64,000 bases of DNA, taken from positions 265,739 to 329,738 of the forward strand of contig NZ_JBFOKR010000002.1 of NCBI RefSeq assembly GCF_047246645.1, in the 5' to 3' direction. The notes under the pieces were generated by a model. That model did no database searches, had not been told where the DNA came from, and was given only the letters and a program-made list of their open reading frames with translations. The stretch is from Ferdinandcohnia sp047246645. Lineage in GTDB: Bacteria > Bacillota > Bacilli > Bacillales > Bacillaceae_L. The translations under genes and the position numbers were made by a program. Positions within the stretch are counted from its first letter, which is position 1; every line of letters starts with the position of its first letter. Shown here piece by piece: positions 8,630-16,867 of the stretch.

Positions 8630-9196
8630 TTACTTTTTAAATCCCAATTTCCTTAATTCCCTTAATGTACGTGATACTGGTAATCCAACAACAGCAAAAT
8701 AATCTCCTTTTATATGCTTTACGAGGGATGAACCGAGCTCCTGTATACCGTAAGAACCTGCTTTGTCCTTTGGTTCACCAGAAGCAACATAATCTGTTAT
8801 TTCTTCATCTGATAAATCCCAAAAGGTAACTTCTGTTTTTTCATAAAATAAGGAATGTGTATCGTTGTAAATGATTGCTACTCCTGTTATCACTTCATGA
8901 GTATGATTTGATAATGCTTTTAATACCTGAATAGACTCCTGTTCATTTTTAGGTTTTCCTAAAATTTGGTTTTGAAACAACACGGCTGTGTCTGCTCCAA
9001 TTATATAGGAGTCTGGATACTGTTCTGATACAGCTTTTGCCTTGTTAAAAGCAATTTGCATAACCATTTCTTCAGGAGTAAAATTTTCATCGACGGATTC
9101 ATCTATATTACTGACGGAAACATCGAAGGAAAGTTTCAGATTTTCTAGAAGTTCTTTTCGACGTGGAGATCCTGAGGCTAATACGAGGTGTTGCAT
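8630..9196 (-). CDS. maf: Maf family nucleoside triphosphate pyrophosphatase (dTTP/UTP type)
   Basis: I use ATG 9196 (188 residues; B. subtilis Maf is 189) rather than GTG 9205, because AAAGGG lies 8 nt before the ATG and would touch the GTG. Signature ASGSPRRKELL at the N-terminus, GADTAVLF near 67, and DKAGSYGIQ near 150 define the Maf/HAM1 fold. Family role: hydrolyses canonical or modified NTPs to NMP and pyrophosphate, and is linked to septation control when overproduced. It is separated from spoIIB by a strong terminator. Confidence 0.94.
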   Translation of the reverse strand: MQHLVLASGSPRRKELLENLKLSFDVSVSNIDESVDENFTPEEMVMQIAFNKAKAVSEQYPDSYIIGADTAVLFQNQILGKPKNEQESIQVLKALSNHTHEVITGVAIIYNDTHSLFYEKTEVTFWDLSDEEITDYVASGEPKDKAGSYGIQELGSSLVKHIKGDYFAVVGLPVSRTLRELRKLGFKK

Positions 9197-9360
9197 ATTT
9201 CTCACCCTTTTATCATTTTTCGTTACAGATAGGAAGATACGTATTTATCGTATCAAACAATTGGACGTTGTACAATTTTATAAAATCGAGTTTTAAGCAA
9301 GATTTAGTCTTTGATAAAAAATAATGATTTATGTAGAATCGTTGAAAAATTAAGCAATAA

Positions 9361-9395
9361 AGAAGGAAAGGAGAATCACTGTCTCCTTTCCTTCT
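9361..9395 (-). terminator. Terminator after spoIIB
   Basis: Perfect 14-bp stem (AGAAGGAAAGGAGA and its complement) with loop ATCACTG. On the minus strand it is followed by TTATTGCTTAATTTTTC. It isolates spoIIB from maf. Confidence 0.85.
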
Positions 9396-9431
9396 TTGGA
9401 AGTGCGCGTCAAAATTAAATTTTACATTTCA

Positions 9432-10538
9432 TTATGATAGTTTTGAAACCCATTTTGCGTAATTGCTAAAAGCGTCAAGCGCTGCCTGCTGCGACTGCCA
9501 TAATACCTTTTTATCTCCACCAGTTTTAAACGTTTGCAGACTCTCATAAGCACTTATTATCTGAGTTATAAATGCTTTCATATCCTCAGTTAACTTATCT
9601 TGTTTGATCTCTTTTACCTTTGCATAGTCAGTTGATAGCTTTTCCCATTCAGCATCAGCAATGGTTCCTGTTCCAAATGCTTGTGAAGACTGAGCTAACA
9701 AACCTTTGAATAACGGAAGACTAGTAGCAATCGCTTCAGAATCTGACTTAGCAGCATTCTTATAACTACCGCCTTCATAGACAAAAGCTTTGACAAAGTA
9801 TTCTAGCTCTGTACTCTCATATACCGCCTTTATACCAGCTATACTTTGTTGATCAGCACCAATTCCCATAAATACAAAGAACGATCCATCCTGTTCCACA
9901 GCGGACGCTGCATATCCACTACTTTTCACCTGACTTACGACAGTGTTTGCTGCTTCCAACGTAGAAAACTTTCCACCCTGAATAACTCCCGTAGACAAAG
10001 ACTCGAGTTGAATTTCAATAACATCAGTCGCCGCAGGCTCTTCCTTACCATTATTTGAGCTAGGAGGAGGAGTCTCTTCTGAAGTAGTAGGAGGAGTTTG
10101 TGCTCCCTCCGGCCCGGCATTTACATCACTTACTACTTTTAAAATCATAACTCCAAAGCCTGTACCTACCACCACTGCAAGTAAAATAGAAACTAAAAAT
10201 TGCTTAAAAGTAAAAACCTGTATTCCGCTACTTTTGCTCTTTTTTGGAAAGTGCGGTATTTTACTAGGACCTTTTGTTTTTCGTAGGTCCTCAATTGGAA
10301 TAATCGGAATCTCAAAGTCTGGTGTTGCATCTTTCTTTACTGATGCGTCTGGTAATACCCAAGTGAAGTCATCCTCTTCCTCTTCACGTGCAGCGGCCAC
10401 TTCTTCATTCTCGACAATAGTAAAGGTTTGATTTTTTTTACTCTTCACTTTAATATAAGGCTCTATTTCTGGTTGCTCCTCCGGAACCTTTTGTTGCTTC
10501 CCATTAATTTTAATAGAGATTTGCTTGGTCTTGTCCAT
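9432..10538 (-). CDS. spoIIB: Stage II sporulation protein B (SPOR-domain membrane protein)
   Basis: The open frame reaches 10670, but the start is placed at ATG 10538 (368 residues, MDKTKQISIKINGK), which has AGGTGG 7 nt upstream and resembles the B. subtilis N-terminus. Order: acidic cytoplasmic region, one membrane segment at about 112-134, Pro/Ser/Thr-rich linker, SPOR-like domain at about 185-250 (GVIQGGKFSTLEAANTVV), then a helical C-terminal region. Family role: localises to the sporulation septum through peptidoglycan binding and helps engulfment proteins. The order maf-spoIIB agrees with B. subtilis. Two terminator-like hairpins lie upstream. Confidence 0.9.
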   Translation of the reverse strand: MDKTKQISIKINGKQQKVPEEQPEIEPYIKVKSKKNQTFTIVENEEVAAAREEEEDDFTWVLPDASVKKDATPDFEIPIIPIEDLRKTKGPSKIPHFPKKSKSSGIQVFTFKQFLVSILLAVVVGTGFGVMILKVVSDVNAGPEGAQTPPTTSEETPPPSSNNGKEEPAATDVIEIQLESLSTGVIQGGKFSTLEAANTVVSQVKSSGYAASAVEQDGSFFVFMGIGADQQSIAGIKAVYESTELEYFVKAFVYEGGSYKNAAKSDSEAIATSLPLFKGLLAQSSQAFGTGTIADAEWEKLSTDYAKVKEIKQDKLTEDMKAFITQIISAYESLQTFKTGGDKKVLWQSQQAALDAFSNYAKWVSKLS

Positions 10539-10605
10539 TTTTACACCACCTATGATAGAAAACGACCTATTTTTTAACATGCTAACACACCTATAAAAAA
10601 AAAGA

Positions 10606-10626
10606 ACAAGACATTTGTCGTCTTGT
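10606..10626 (-). terminator. Terminator-like hairpin in the spoIIB leader
   Basis: ACAAGAC and GTCTTGT arms (7 bp, loop ATTTGTC), followed on the minus strand by TTCTTTTTTTTT. It lies 68 bp before the spoIIB start and after another terminator at 10693-10724. It is either a back-up terminator or an attenuator for spoIIB. Confidence 0.7.
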
Positions 10627-10692
10627 CGTAAAAGGTTTTCGTCAAATTTTTTAACACGGTATATAAACATCTAAAACAGCATAATACAAAAA

Positions 10693-10724
10693 AGCACGTA
10701 AATGAGGGGTGTCATTTACGTGCT
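10693..10724 (-). terminator. Terminator after the PRC-barrel gene
   Basis: Perfect 12-bp stem (AGCACGTAAATG and its complement), loop of 8 nt, followed on the minus strand by TTTTTTGTATT. It lies just after the stop codon of the PRC-barrel gene. Confidence 0.9.
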
Positions 10725-10730
10725 TACCTA

Positions 10731-11543
10731 TTACTCTACGTTCATTGATAACTCAACAACAACACTTGGGCCTTCGTCTTGAGCTTTTAAGATATCCTCT
10801 GCAGTAAGCTGAGTTCCTGCTGTGATAAGTACATTTCCTTCATTATCAACGATATCCTTTAACACAGTTTTACCATTAAGGATGTCGACTTGCTTCTGGC
10901 GTAATGCTTCAATTTCATCTTCTTCATGTTGATCAATTAAAAGATCTATGTCATCAAATGGAGTCTTCTTAACTGGTTCAACAGGTGTAGCTGCTTCTAG
11001 TAATTCTGCTAATTCATCATTTTCAGGAGTGTCTAACTCTGGGTTTTCCAAGTATTCAACTGATTCTAAGAACTTAGATGCAGCATCTTCTTGAACAATG
11101 ATAATATCCTTACCGTACGTCAATACTGAATCAGAAGCTAACGCAACTTCTTTTCCAGAAACCTTTAAAAGAGTTCCTAGTAAATTCCCTGTTTCATCGT
11201 CGACAAAATATTCAACGACTTCACCTAAAAGTTGTCCTTTACGGGTCATAACTTTTGTGTTTGTGATTCTAATTTTTTTATTTACTAGAGAATTCGCAAT
11301 TGGAATCTCGTTTAAATCAATTACAGAGCTTTCACTTTCAATAGTTACTGCGTATTCCCCAATACCAATTACCTTTTTAAACGGAATTGCTTTTACACTT
11401 ACTTGCCAATCTTCATGTTCGATTGTAAGAAAATCCACTGAGCCTTTTTCTGGATTTATAACGAGGGATTTTACCTTCCCAATCTCTGTACCATCTATAA
11501 TACTAATAATCGGTAAACCCACGATCTCAATACTCTTTTTCAT
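10731..11543 (-). CDS. PRC-barrel domain protein of the pilus locus
   Basis: 270 residues from ATG 11543 (GTG codons 3-4 triplets upstream are less well placed relative to GGTGTGGTG). Two PRC-barrel-like beta domains can be seen: about 5-75 (IVGLPIISIIDGTEIGKVKSL) and about 85-160 (VMTRKGQLLGEVVEYFVDDETG). An acidic helical linker follows. The last 50 residues (GKTVLKDIVDNEGNVLITAGTQLT) resemble the short module found before HD-GYP domains. PRC barrels usually act as adaptor surfaces. No enzyme motif or membrane segment. It follows the acidic membrane gene at the end of the pilus locus. Function unknown. Confidence 0.75.
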   Translation of the reverse strand: MKKSIEIVGLPIISIIDGTEIGKVKSLVINPEKGSVDFLTIEHEDWQVSVKAIPFKKVIGIGEYAVTIESESSVIDLNEIPIANSLVNKKIRITNTKVMTRKGQLLGEVVEYFVDDETGNLLGTLLKVSGKEVALASDSVLTYGKDIIIVQEDAASKFLESVEYLENPELDTPENDELAELLEAATPVEPVKKTPFDDIDLLIDQHEEDEIEALRQKQVDILNGKTVLKDIVDNEGNVLITAGTQLTAEDILKAQDEGPSVVVELSMNVE

Positions 11544-11613
11544 ATAATTCACCACACCTATTTATTTTTACGGCTTTTACTATATATTTTAACATGCTTT
11601 ACGCTAAAATTCG

Positions 11614-12945
11614 TCATTTTTTGCAATATTCTTCTAGTAAATAGTTAATTTCTTGTAAAATAATCGGGTATTTCTTAAATCTACCTCGATATTCCATTAG
11701 TAATGTTAATAATTTATGATATTTTTCCTCTAACACATAGTGTTCTATTAGCAAGCTAATAAATGTATAACAATCCCGGTCTGATAAATCAGGATGCAAG
11801 TGGCTAATAATTAGTTTCTCATATTGCGCTGACGGCAATGACTTTCGCAGCAGCTTTAACTGTGAAACCATTATTTGAAGTACCTGTTGTTTAAGCTGTG
11901 AGTTTCCAACTGGAATATTTACCTCAGGTCCAGCTTCTTCTATTTCCTCTGCTATCATATCGGAAATTGTAGGTTCTTGGCTACTAGATTCATTTTCCAG
12001 TGAAATGGTATCTTCGTCAGTTGTAGTTGTATCAATTTCTTCTATAGTAAAATTCGCAATTTCAATTGTTGAATCATTTTCGTCCACATTACTATCTTCA
12101 GTACTTTCAGTAAAAATCTCTCCCTCTACCGAATCATCGATCTCGATATATGGAGAATGTAATTCTGCTACTAGTTTAGTAGGCTTAAGCGATAAGTTTT
12201 CTGCTATTTGATTCTCATCCTTTTCAACTTCTTTGATGAGTTCATCAAGTATAGAGTTGCTGTTTGCTAGCTCGTCATTGTCAACTTGTTTAGTTGCAGA
12301 TATCTCAGCTATTGCTTTTTCTAATTCATCACCTTGAGTTTCGGTTATAGCAAAAGTTTCGTTTTCCACAATAACATCTTGTAGGTATTTAGAAGCAATT
12401 AATTCTTGCTCTATTGTTTGATCTTTAAGTTCCTCAATCGTATCGAGTGTAGGTATTGTAGTTAGAGGAGTTTCAATTTCAGTTTGATTATTTGTTTGCA
12501 GTTCCTCAATTTGGTCTTTAGGACTTACTTGTGGTTTGTCATTTTCTTCATGTATTGCAACAGCTTTATTAGAGATTACTTTAGGTTCTTCAAGTTTTGC
12601 TATTGAAGGTCCCTTGCCATCAAACTGAATAATTTCTTCGATATCATCTTCAAGTTCAAATTTAATAACCTTTTTACCATGTTCGCTTGACATTTCTTTC
12701 TTTTGGAACAACGTTTTACCGTACTTCTTTTCTATAAAAAGGCCTACTACTGTTAATAGCAGTATCATGATAAGTATGGTTTGCCATAAGGTAAGGATTG
12801 TTTCAAAAAGAATACCTATAAGTGCAAGCATGAATGCTATTCCTAAGATAAGAAACTTGCCAAACTTCGTAAAACCGGTAGGCAATACATATATAATTGG
12901 GATAAATAAAAGAAAAGCTATTAATGCAAAAATATATGCTTCCAA
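11614..12945 (-). CDS. Membrane-anchored acidic protein, paralog of the 22719-23564 gene
   Basis: I do not recognise a named family. TTG start at 12945 with GAGGTG 5 nt upstream (a second TTG at 12963 overlaps the Shine-Dalgarno). 443 residues: three close hydrophobic segments in the first 75 residues, a long Glu/Asp/Thr/Ser-rich low-complexity region (about 90-335), and a helical C-terminal domain of about 100 residues (SQLKLLRKSLPSAQYEKLIISH). The N-terminal 75 residues align with the other acidic membrane protein (YIF..IAF...IPII..LP.G), so the two are paralogs at the two ends of the pilus gene cluster. Possibly a pilus-system scaffold; this is inference. Confidence 0.7.
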   Translation of the reverse strand: MEAYIFALIAFLLFIPIIYVLPTGFTKFGKFLILGIAFMLALIGILFETILTLWQTILIMILLLTVVGLFIEKKYGKTLFQKKEMSSEHGKKVIKFELEDDIEEIIQFDGKGPSIAKLEEPKVISNKAVAIHEENDKPQVSPKDQIEELQTNNQTEIETPLTTIPTLDTIEELKDQTIEQELIASKYLQDVIVENETFAITETQGDELEKAIAEISATKQVDNDELANSNSILDELIKEVEKDENQIAENLSLKPTKLVAELHSPYIEIDDSVEGEIFTESTEDSNVDENDSTIEIANFTIEEIDTTTTDEDTISLENESSSQEPTISDMIAEEIEEAGPEVNIPVGNSQLKQQVLQIMVSQLKLLRKSLPSAQYEKLIISHLHPDLSDRDCYTFISLLIEHYVLEEKYHKLLTLLMEYRGRFKKYPIILQEINYLLEEYCKK

Positions 12946-13205
12946 GTTCTCACCTCTTTCCAAGGCACTCTATCAATTAATTTATGACTATATCTTCATA
13001 GTAAGTACGAATAGTTCTTTAGATACAGAGTAGTACTATTCTACTATTTTTGACAAAATCAGACTCTATCATTGTATAATAAATCCTCTTATTTTAAAAG
13101 AAAGTTATTAAATGATTTATCAGGAACTTTTTACAAATAGGTGAAGTGTTTAAAGTGTAATGATTGTTTTTATTGCAAATAATAATTTGTGTTTCTAAAT
13201 GGTTT

Positions 13206-13333
13206 GGTGATTTCCGCTCCTGGCACTCGCTTTCCGCGGGCGGTCCGTGAGCCTCCTCGTCGCAAAGCTCCTGCGGGGTCTCACCTGGACACGCTGTTCC
13301 CGCAGGAGTCTCCCGCCATGCGCTCCAATCACC
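13206..13333. repeat. GC-rich palindromic intergenic element, copy 1
   Basis: About 128 bp bounded by GGTGATT and AATCACC. It contains an internal perfect 10-bp stem CTCCTGCGGG (13268-13277) / CCCGCAGGAG (13299-13308), and GCTTTCCGCGGGC and CCTCCTCGTCGC blocks shared with copy 2 near 57467-57654. It is much more GC-rich than its surroundings. Elements of this type are common between genes in Bacillaceae; no protein is encoded. It lies downstream of the pilO terminator. Confidence 0.85.
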
Positions 13334-13434
13334 CTTCTGAAAACATAGAATGTAAGAAAAAATAATCTTCTAGATTAAGCGTGATTGGACTAAAAAAGAA
13401 ATATGTTCGCAAAAGATACCGAAACAAAAATAAA

Positions 13435-13458
13435 AGAACGGCATTATAGTACCGTTCT
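13435..13458 (-). terminator. Terminator after the pil operon (pilO end)
   Basis: AGAACGG and CCGTTCT arms (7 bp), followed on the minus strand by TTTTATTTTTG. It lies just after the pilO-like gene. Confidence 0.85.
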
Positions 13459-13466
13459 CTTTAATA

Positions 13467-14309
13467 TTATTCACTTTTCTTCTCTTCTTCCTTCTCTTTG
13501 TCTAAACCAATTGTAAGAGGATTTCTCTTTTTACTTGGCTCAGGCGCCTTAATTTTCGGAGCATCTTCTGCTAATTCCGCAAATGCTGGCATATAGAAGG
13601 TAGAAATGGTTACCGCATACACAAGTGGAGTTGGCTCCTGTTCGATCATAGTTAACTCAGGCCTTCCAGTAATGGTTAAGGAATCAACCTTTGTTATCCT
13701 TGTTTGATGCTCGACCACAGATAAGAATTTTTCTAATTCATAATAACTTGGTGACTCTACAGTAAGAGAGACTGTTATTTGTTTAAGACCATTTACCAAC
13801 TCAGGTTCCAATTCTGAAATAACGATTGGTTCACCGGTAGTAGCTTCAGTTGTTTCTGTCTGTTGGTTGGTTTCAGTTGCAGCATTTTCAGTTCCCTCGG
13901 TTGATTCAGATGTAGATGTTTCTGTTGTAGCATTTGGATCTTGTTGCTGTGCTGCATCTGTTTGTGAGTCCAATGTTAGTGCATTTTCACTATAGCTCAT
14001 TGAAATAATTTTGCTTTTTGAAACGGTTTCCGCTCTTTCGAGTTCAAGCAATAATTGTTCAACAAGTGGAATAACAGGAATCTTTTTTTGAATTTCTGTT
14101 GAACTAACTACTGGTGCACTTGATGTCTGTTTTTTGGAAAGCACTGTGTCTAATAGTTTTTGTTCCATAACAAGCGTTCGTTCCTGTTGTTCAACTCTAG
14201 CTTCAACAGGTTTTACTATTACATAATACCAAAGGTAAAAACCACCGACTAAAATGGTAAGAGTTAAAACTAAAATTAAAACTTGTTTTCTAGTAAATCG
14301 GAGAGTCAT
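13467..14309 (-). CDS. pilO: PilO-like type IV pilus inner-membrane assembly protein
   Basis: 280 residues: short basic N-terminus, one membrane segment at about 10-30 (VLILVLTLTILVGGFYLWYYV), a short coiled region, a Thr/Gln/Glu-rich linker (about 120-165), and a ferredoxin-like periplasmic-type domain (about 168-245: ITVSLTVESPSYYELEKFLSVVE), as in PilO. It ends with a charged Lys/Glu tail. Family role: with PilM and PilN it forms the alignment complex that connects cytoplasmic motors to the pilus. Last gene of the main operon, 1 nt from pilN. The low-complexity linker is longer than in proteobacterial PilO. Confidence 0.8.
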   Translation of the reverse strand: MTLRFTRKQVLILVLTLTILVGGFYLWYYVIVKPVEARVEQQERTLVMEQKLLDTVLSKKQTSSAPVVSSTEIQKKIPVIPLVEQLLLELERAETVSKSKIISMSYSENALTLDSQTDAAQQQDPNATTETSTSESTEGTENAATETNQQTETTEATTGEPIVISELEPELVNGLKQITVSLTVESPSYYELEKFLSVVEHQTRITKVDSLTITGRPELTMIEQEPTPLVYAVTISTFYMPAFAELAEDAPKIKAPEPSKKRNPLTIGLDKEKEEEKKSE

Positions 14310-14310
14310 A

Positions 14311-15054
14311 TTAATTTCCCTCCTTTTGCAATGTCTTTAAAGCATCTTTATTAATCTTAAGCTCAAACTGAGCTAGGTATCGTGGAATATATTCTTTCTT
14401 GTCTTTTTCCTTTTTTTCAGTAGTTGTTTGATTTTCAACTGCCTGTTCAGTTGTCTGTACAGACGCTTGATCGATAGGATCTGTAGGGTTCTCTACTGTT
14501 ATTGGATTATCAGATGGTTCAGTAACAGGTTGAGTTTCCATAACTGGCTGTTCAGTCGTTTCCTCTTCTTCTACTGGCGAGCTTGTCACAACCGAATTTA
14601 ATTTTGTTTCATCGATATACTCTGAAGCATTTAATGAAGCAATATAATGAGCAATTTCGGTATTTGTATCAAACTGGATGACAAGTGAAACAATTCCATC
14701 TTCTACATAAGAAAAAGCTTGTATAAAACCACGTTCAGGTAGTAAACCAGATAAATGGTTTAACAACGGTACCGTCTCAACGAAATAATCATCAGCCCAT
14801 TTAACGGTTTTTTCTAAGTTAATGACATTAGTTGATTCCTGATCAGCAGAGAACTTTTTCTCCTCTGTGGCCCGTTGTTCTTGAACTGCAGCAATTTGAG
14901 TGCTAAGAGACTTATCTGTAGATTGCACTTTATTATACACTGTGTAGGAGTAGAAGCCCCCACCTAAAACGACAATTAAAATAAGAGTCACTATTAAAAA
15001 TATCGCTCTATTTTTAAATTCTTTTCTGGGTAGTAAATTAACTTCAACTAACAT
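14311..15054 (-). CDS. pilN: PilN-like type IV pilus assembly protein
   Basis: 247 residues. It starts MLVEVNLLPRKE, the short N-terminal NLLP-type peptide by which PilN contacts PilM. A membrane segment follows at about 18-41, then a coiled coil and a fimbrial-assembly PilN domain (about 75-145: LLPERGFIQAFSYVEDGIVSL). A Glu/Thr/Gln-rich region follows at about 150-215. The ATG abuts the pilM stop. The low-complexity insert is shared in style with the neighbouring PilO. Confidence 0.85.
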   Translation of the reverse strand: MLVEVNLLPRKEFKNRAIFLIVTLILIVVLGGGFYSYTVYNKVQSTDKSLSTQIAAVQEQRATEEKKFSADQESTNVINLEKTVKWADDYFVETVPLLNHLSGLLPERGFIQAFSYVEDGIVSLVIQFDTNTEIAHYIASLNASEYIDETKLNSVVTSSPVEEEETTEQPVMETQPVTEPSDNPITVENPTDPIDQASVQTTEQAVENQTTTEKKEKDKKEYIPRYLAQFELKINKDALKTLQKEGN

Positions 15055-16029
15055 TTATTGCACCTCTTTTAGTGCTAAACCCAAAGGAAGATAATAATTT
15101 ATAGGTAGCTTGTCTAATGTATCAATTGTAACAATCGGTAATTCATAACGTTCCAATAACATAGAAACTAATACATGTAATTGTGGATGATCCCCACTTA
15201 TAAGGATGTTCGATACTTGCTCCTTACCCTGGCTAATCGTAAAACGGTAGAAATCAAGTACATGCTCAATTTCTTTTAAAATATCATCGACGACAACGTC
15301 AATTTCATAATGACGATTTGACCAAATAAGTTCTGCAACTGTATTGGTACGGTTTTGACGTATATCCCAATCGTCTACTGAAGTATCTAGTGTGATATGT
15401 CTCATGAACAATGGAATATGTTCATGGAAGATACTCAGATTAACAGATTGTAAGTCAAATTGTATAAGCAGTGAATGGTCTTCTTCCATGGTTTTATCAC
15501 AGAAGTCAAACAAGCGATATAAACAAAGCGGAGAAATATCTGCTGCAATTGGTCTTAAGGTTACTTTTTCTAATAGAGATGAGTAGTCCTGCGCAATTTC
15601 CTCTGGAGCAGCAATTAGTAACACTTCTTTTTTATCCTCTTGTTCGGACAGTTTTTTAAAATCCATTACTGGTTCATCAAATGGTAAGTGTATTGTAGAT
15701 CCAAGTTCTAAATACAAATAACCCATAATTTCGTCATCCTTAACCTCAATCGGAATTGAAGTCTTTCGAATTACAACGAATGAATCAGGGATTACAAAAC
15801 GAACTTCACGATTTTTAATTCCCCATTCAGCAACACACTCTTGCAGGATTAATTGAAGAGTTTCCCGTTCAATGATTTTACCTTCCTGGATAATTCCTTT
15901 TGGTAGGTAACGTTCCCGAAACTTCTGTACAGTTAATGGGTTTGAATCCTTTACACCAACATAACGGATTACATGGTCTTTTATAATAATATTTGCAATA
16001 TGCTTCGACGAAAAGAGTGTAAGAGCCAT
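15055..16029 (-). CDS. pilM: PilM-like actin-fold pilus assembly ATPase
   Basis: 324 residues with the PilM/FtsA-like fold: IANIIIKDHVIRYVGV at the start, a substrate-like middle (EVRFVIPDSFVVIRK), and a second half beginning DHSLLIQFDLQSVNLSIF. Cytoplasmic. Family role: binds the N-terminal peptide of PilN and links the PilB/PilT motors to PilNO. 25 nt downstream of pilD, and 1 nt upstream of pilN. Confidence 0.85.
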   Translation of the reverse strand: MALTLFSSKHIANIIIKDHVIRYVGVKDSNPLTVQKFRERYLPKGIIQEGKIIERETLQLILQECVAEWGIKNREVRFVIPDSFVVIRKTSIPIEVKDDEIMGYLYLELGSTIHLPFDEPVMDFKKLSEQEDKKEVLLIAAPEEIAQDYSSLLEKVTLRPIAADISPLCLYRLFDFCDKTMEEDHSLLIQFDLQSVNLSIFHEHIPLFMRHITLDTSVDDWDIRQNRTNTVAELIWSNRHYEIDVVVDDILKEIEHVLDFYRFTISQGKEQVSNILISGDHPQLHVLVSMLLERYELPIVTIDTLDKLPINYYLPLGLALKEVQ

Positions 16030-16054
16030 TATGCATTCTCCTTATGATTGTTAA

Positions 16055-16810
16055 TTAAGAAACAATAAAGTGTGTATACCAATCTAAAAATTCATTACCA
16101 AAGTAATAAGCAACCAATGTACCTATAACGATGGCTGGTCCAAATGGCATTGGTTTTCCTTTTTTCACTTTGCCTAGTGCCATTCCTACTAAACCTAGAA
16201 TTGTTCCGGTAATGGTAGCAAAGAAAAATGAGAGAAGAACTAACTTCCACCCAAGCGCTATTCCTAACACAGCGTAAAGCTTGATATCTCCGCCTCCCAT
16301 GCCCCCCTTACTGACGAGAGCAATTACTAGAAGCAATAGAAATCCAACCGCACTTCCAAGCAGCATGTCCCACCACGGAGTAAGCGGAATAAAGATACGC
16401 TCAATAAGAAAAACGGGTGAGAAAAATAAGAGAACTTTGTCTGGAATAATCATATAAGTAACATCGGAAACGAAAATGATCATAAGTAATGAAATCAACG
16501 TCCAAGCTACAATCAATTCCTTTGACCATCCCACCAGAAGTGGCGAGATCGTAAAAAGAATTGCAGTGACCGCTTCAACTGAAGGATATATGGGTGATAT
16601 GCGAGAACCACAGTTTCGACATGCGCCTTTTTGAAAAAGAAAAGAAAACACCGGGACAAGTTCTTTAGCAGTTAATTGGTGTTTGCAGTTTGGACATGAA
16701 GAACGTGGGTGAACGATTGATTCTCCATTTGGGATGCGAAGACCTACTACATTAAAAAAGGAACCAAACAAAATAGCTACTATTAATATATAACCAGAAA
16801 ATACTAGCAA
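16055..16810 (-). CDS. pilD: Prepilin peptidase / N-methyltransferase (A24A)
   Basis: The longest frame starts at GTG 16843 inside a hairpin. I choose TTG 16810 (251 residues), which has AAGGTG 8 nt upstream. The zinc motif is C39-PNC42 and C64-RNC67. The two catalytic aspartates of the aspartic prepilin peptidase are D116 (VSDVTYMIIPD) and D175 (GGGDIK). About eight membrane segments. Role: cleaves the class III signal peptides of the four prepilins in this window and methylates the new N-terminus. It fills the genomic slot of B. subtilis comC. Confidence 0.93.
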   Translation of the reverse strand: MLVFSGYILIVAILFGSFFNVVGLRIPNGESIVHPRSSCPNCKHQLTAKELVPVFSFLFQKGACRNCGSRISPIYPSVEAVTAILFTISPLLVGWSKELIVAWTLISLLMIIFVSDVTYMIIPDKVLLFFSPVFLIERIFIPLTPWWDMLLGSAVGFLLLLVIALVSKGGMGGGDIKLYAVLGIALGWKLVLLSFFFATITGTILGLVGMALGKVKKGKPMPFGPAIVIGTLVAYYFGNEFLDWYTHFIVS

Positions 16811-16828
16811 TATCTCCACACCTTTTAA

Positions 16829-16859
16829 TAAGATAACCCTCACATTGAGGGTTATCTTA
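16829..16859 (-). promoter_or_regulatory. Strong hairpin between pilin and pilD genes (no U-run)
   Basis: Perfect 14-bp stem (TAAGATAACCCTCA and its complement) with a 3-nt loop, starting 8 nt after the pilin stop. It is followed on the minus strand by TTAAAAGG, not a U-tract. This suggests an mRNA 3'-end stabiliser or partial terminator that keeps pilin mRNA more abundant than the downstream assembly genes. Confidence 0.7.
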
Positions 16860-16867
16860 AGTAGTTA

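Larger units (their letters stand above)
12946..13466. other. 521-bp intergenic stretch between pilO and the acidic membrane gene
   Basis: Holds the GC-rich element (13206-13333) and the pilO terminator (13435-13458). The rest is AT-rich, and I see no further gene or structured RNA in it. The promoter of the acidic membrane gene and PRC-barrel gene should lie between 12970 and 13200. Confidence 0.6.

Noticed and set aside
12946..13466. Insertion sequence remnant around the GC-rich element
   Set aside because: No transposase fragment and no target-site duplication could be seen.
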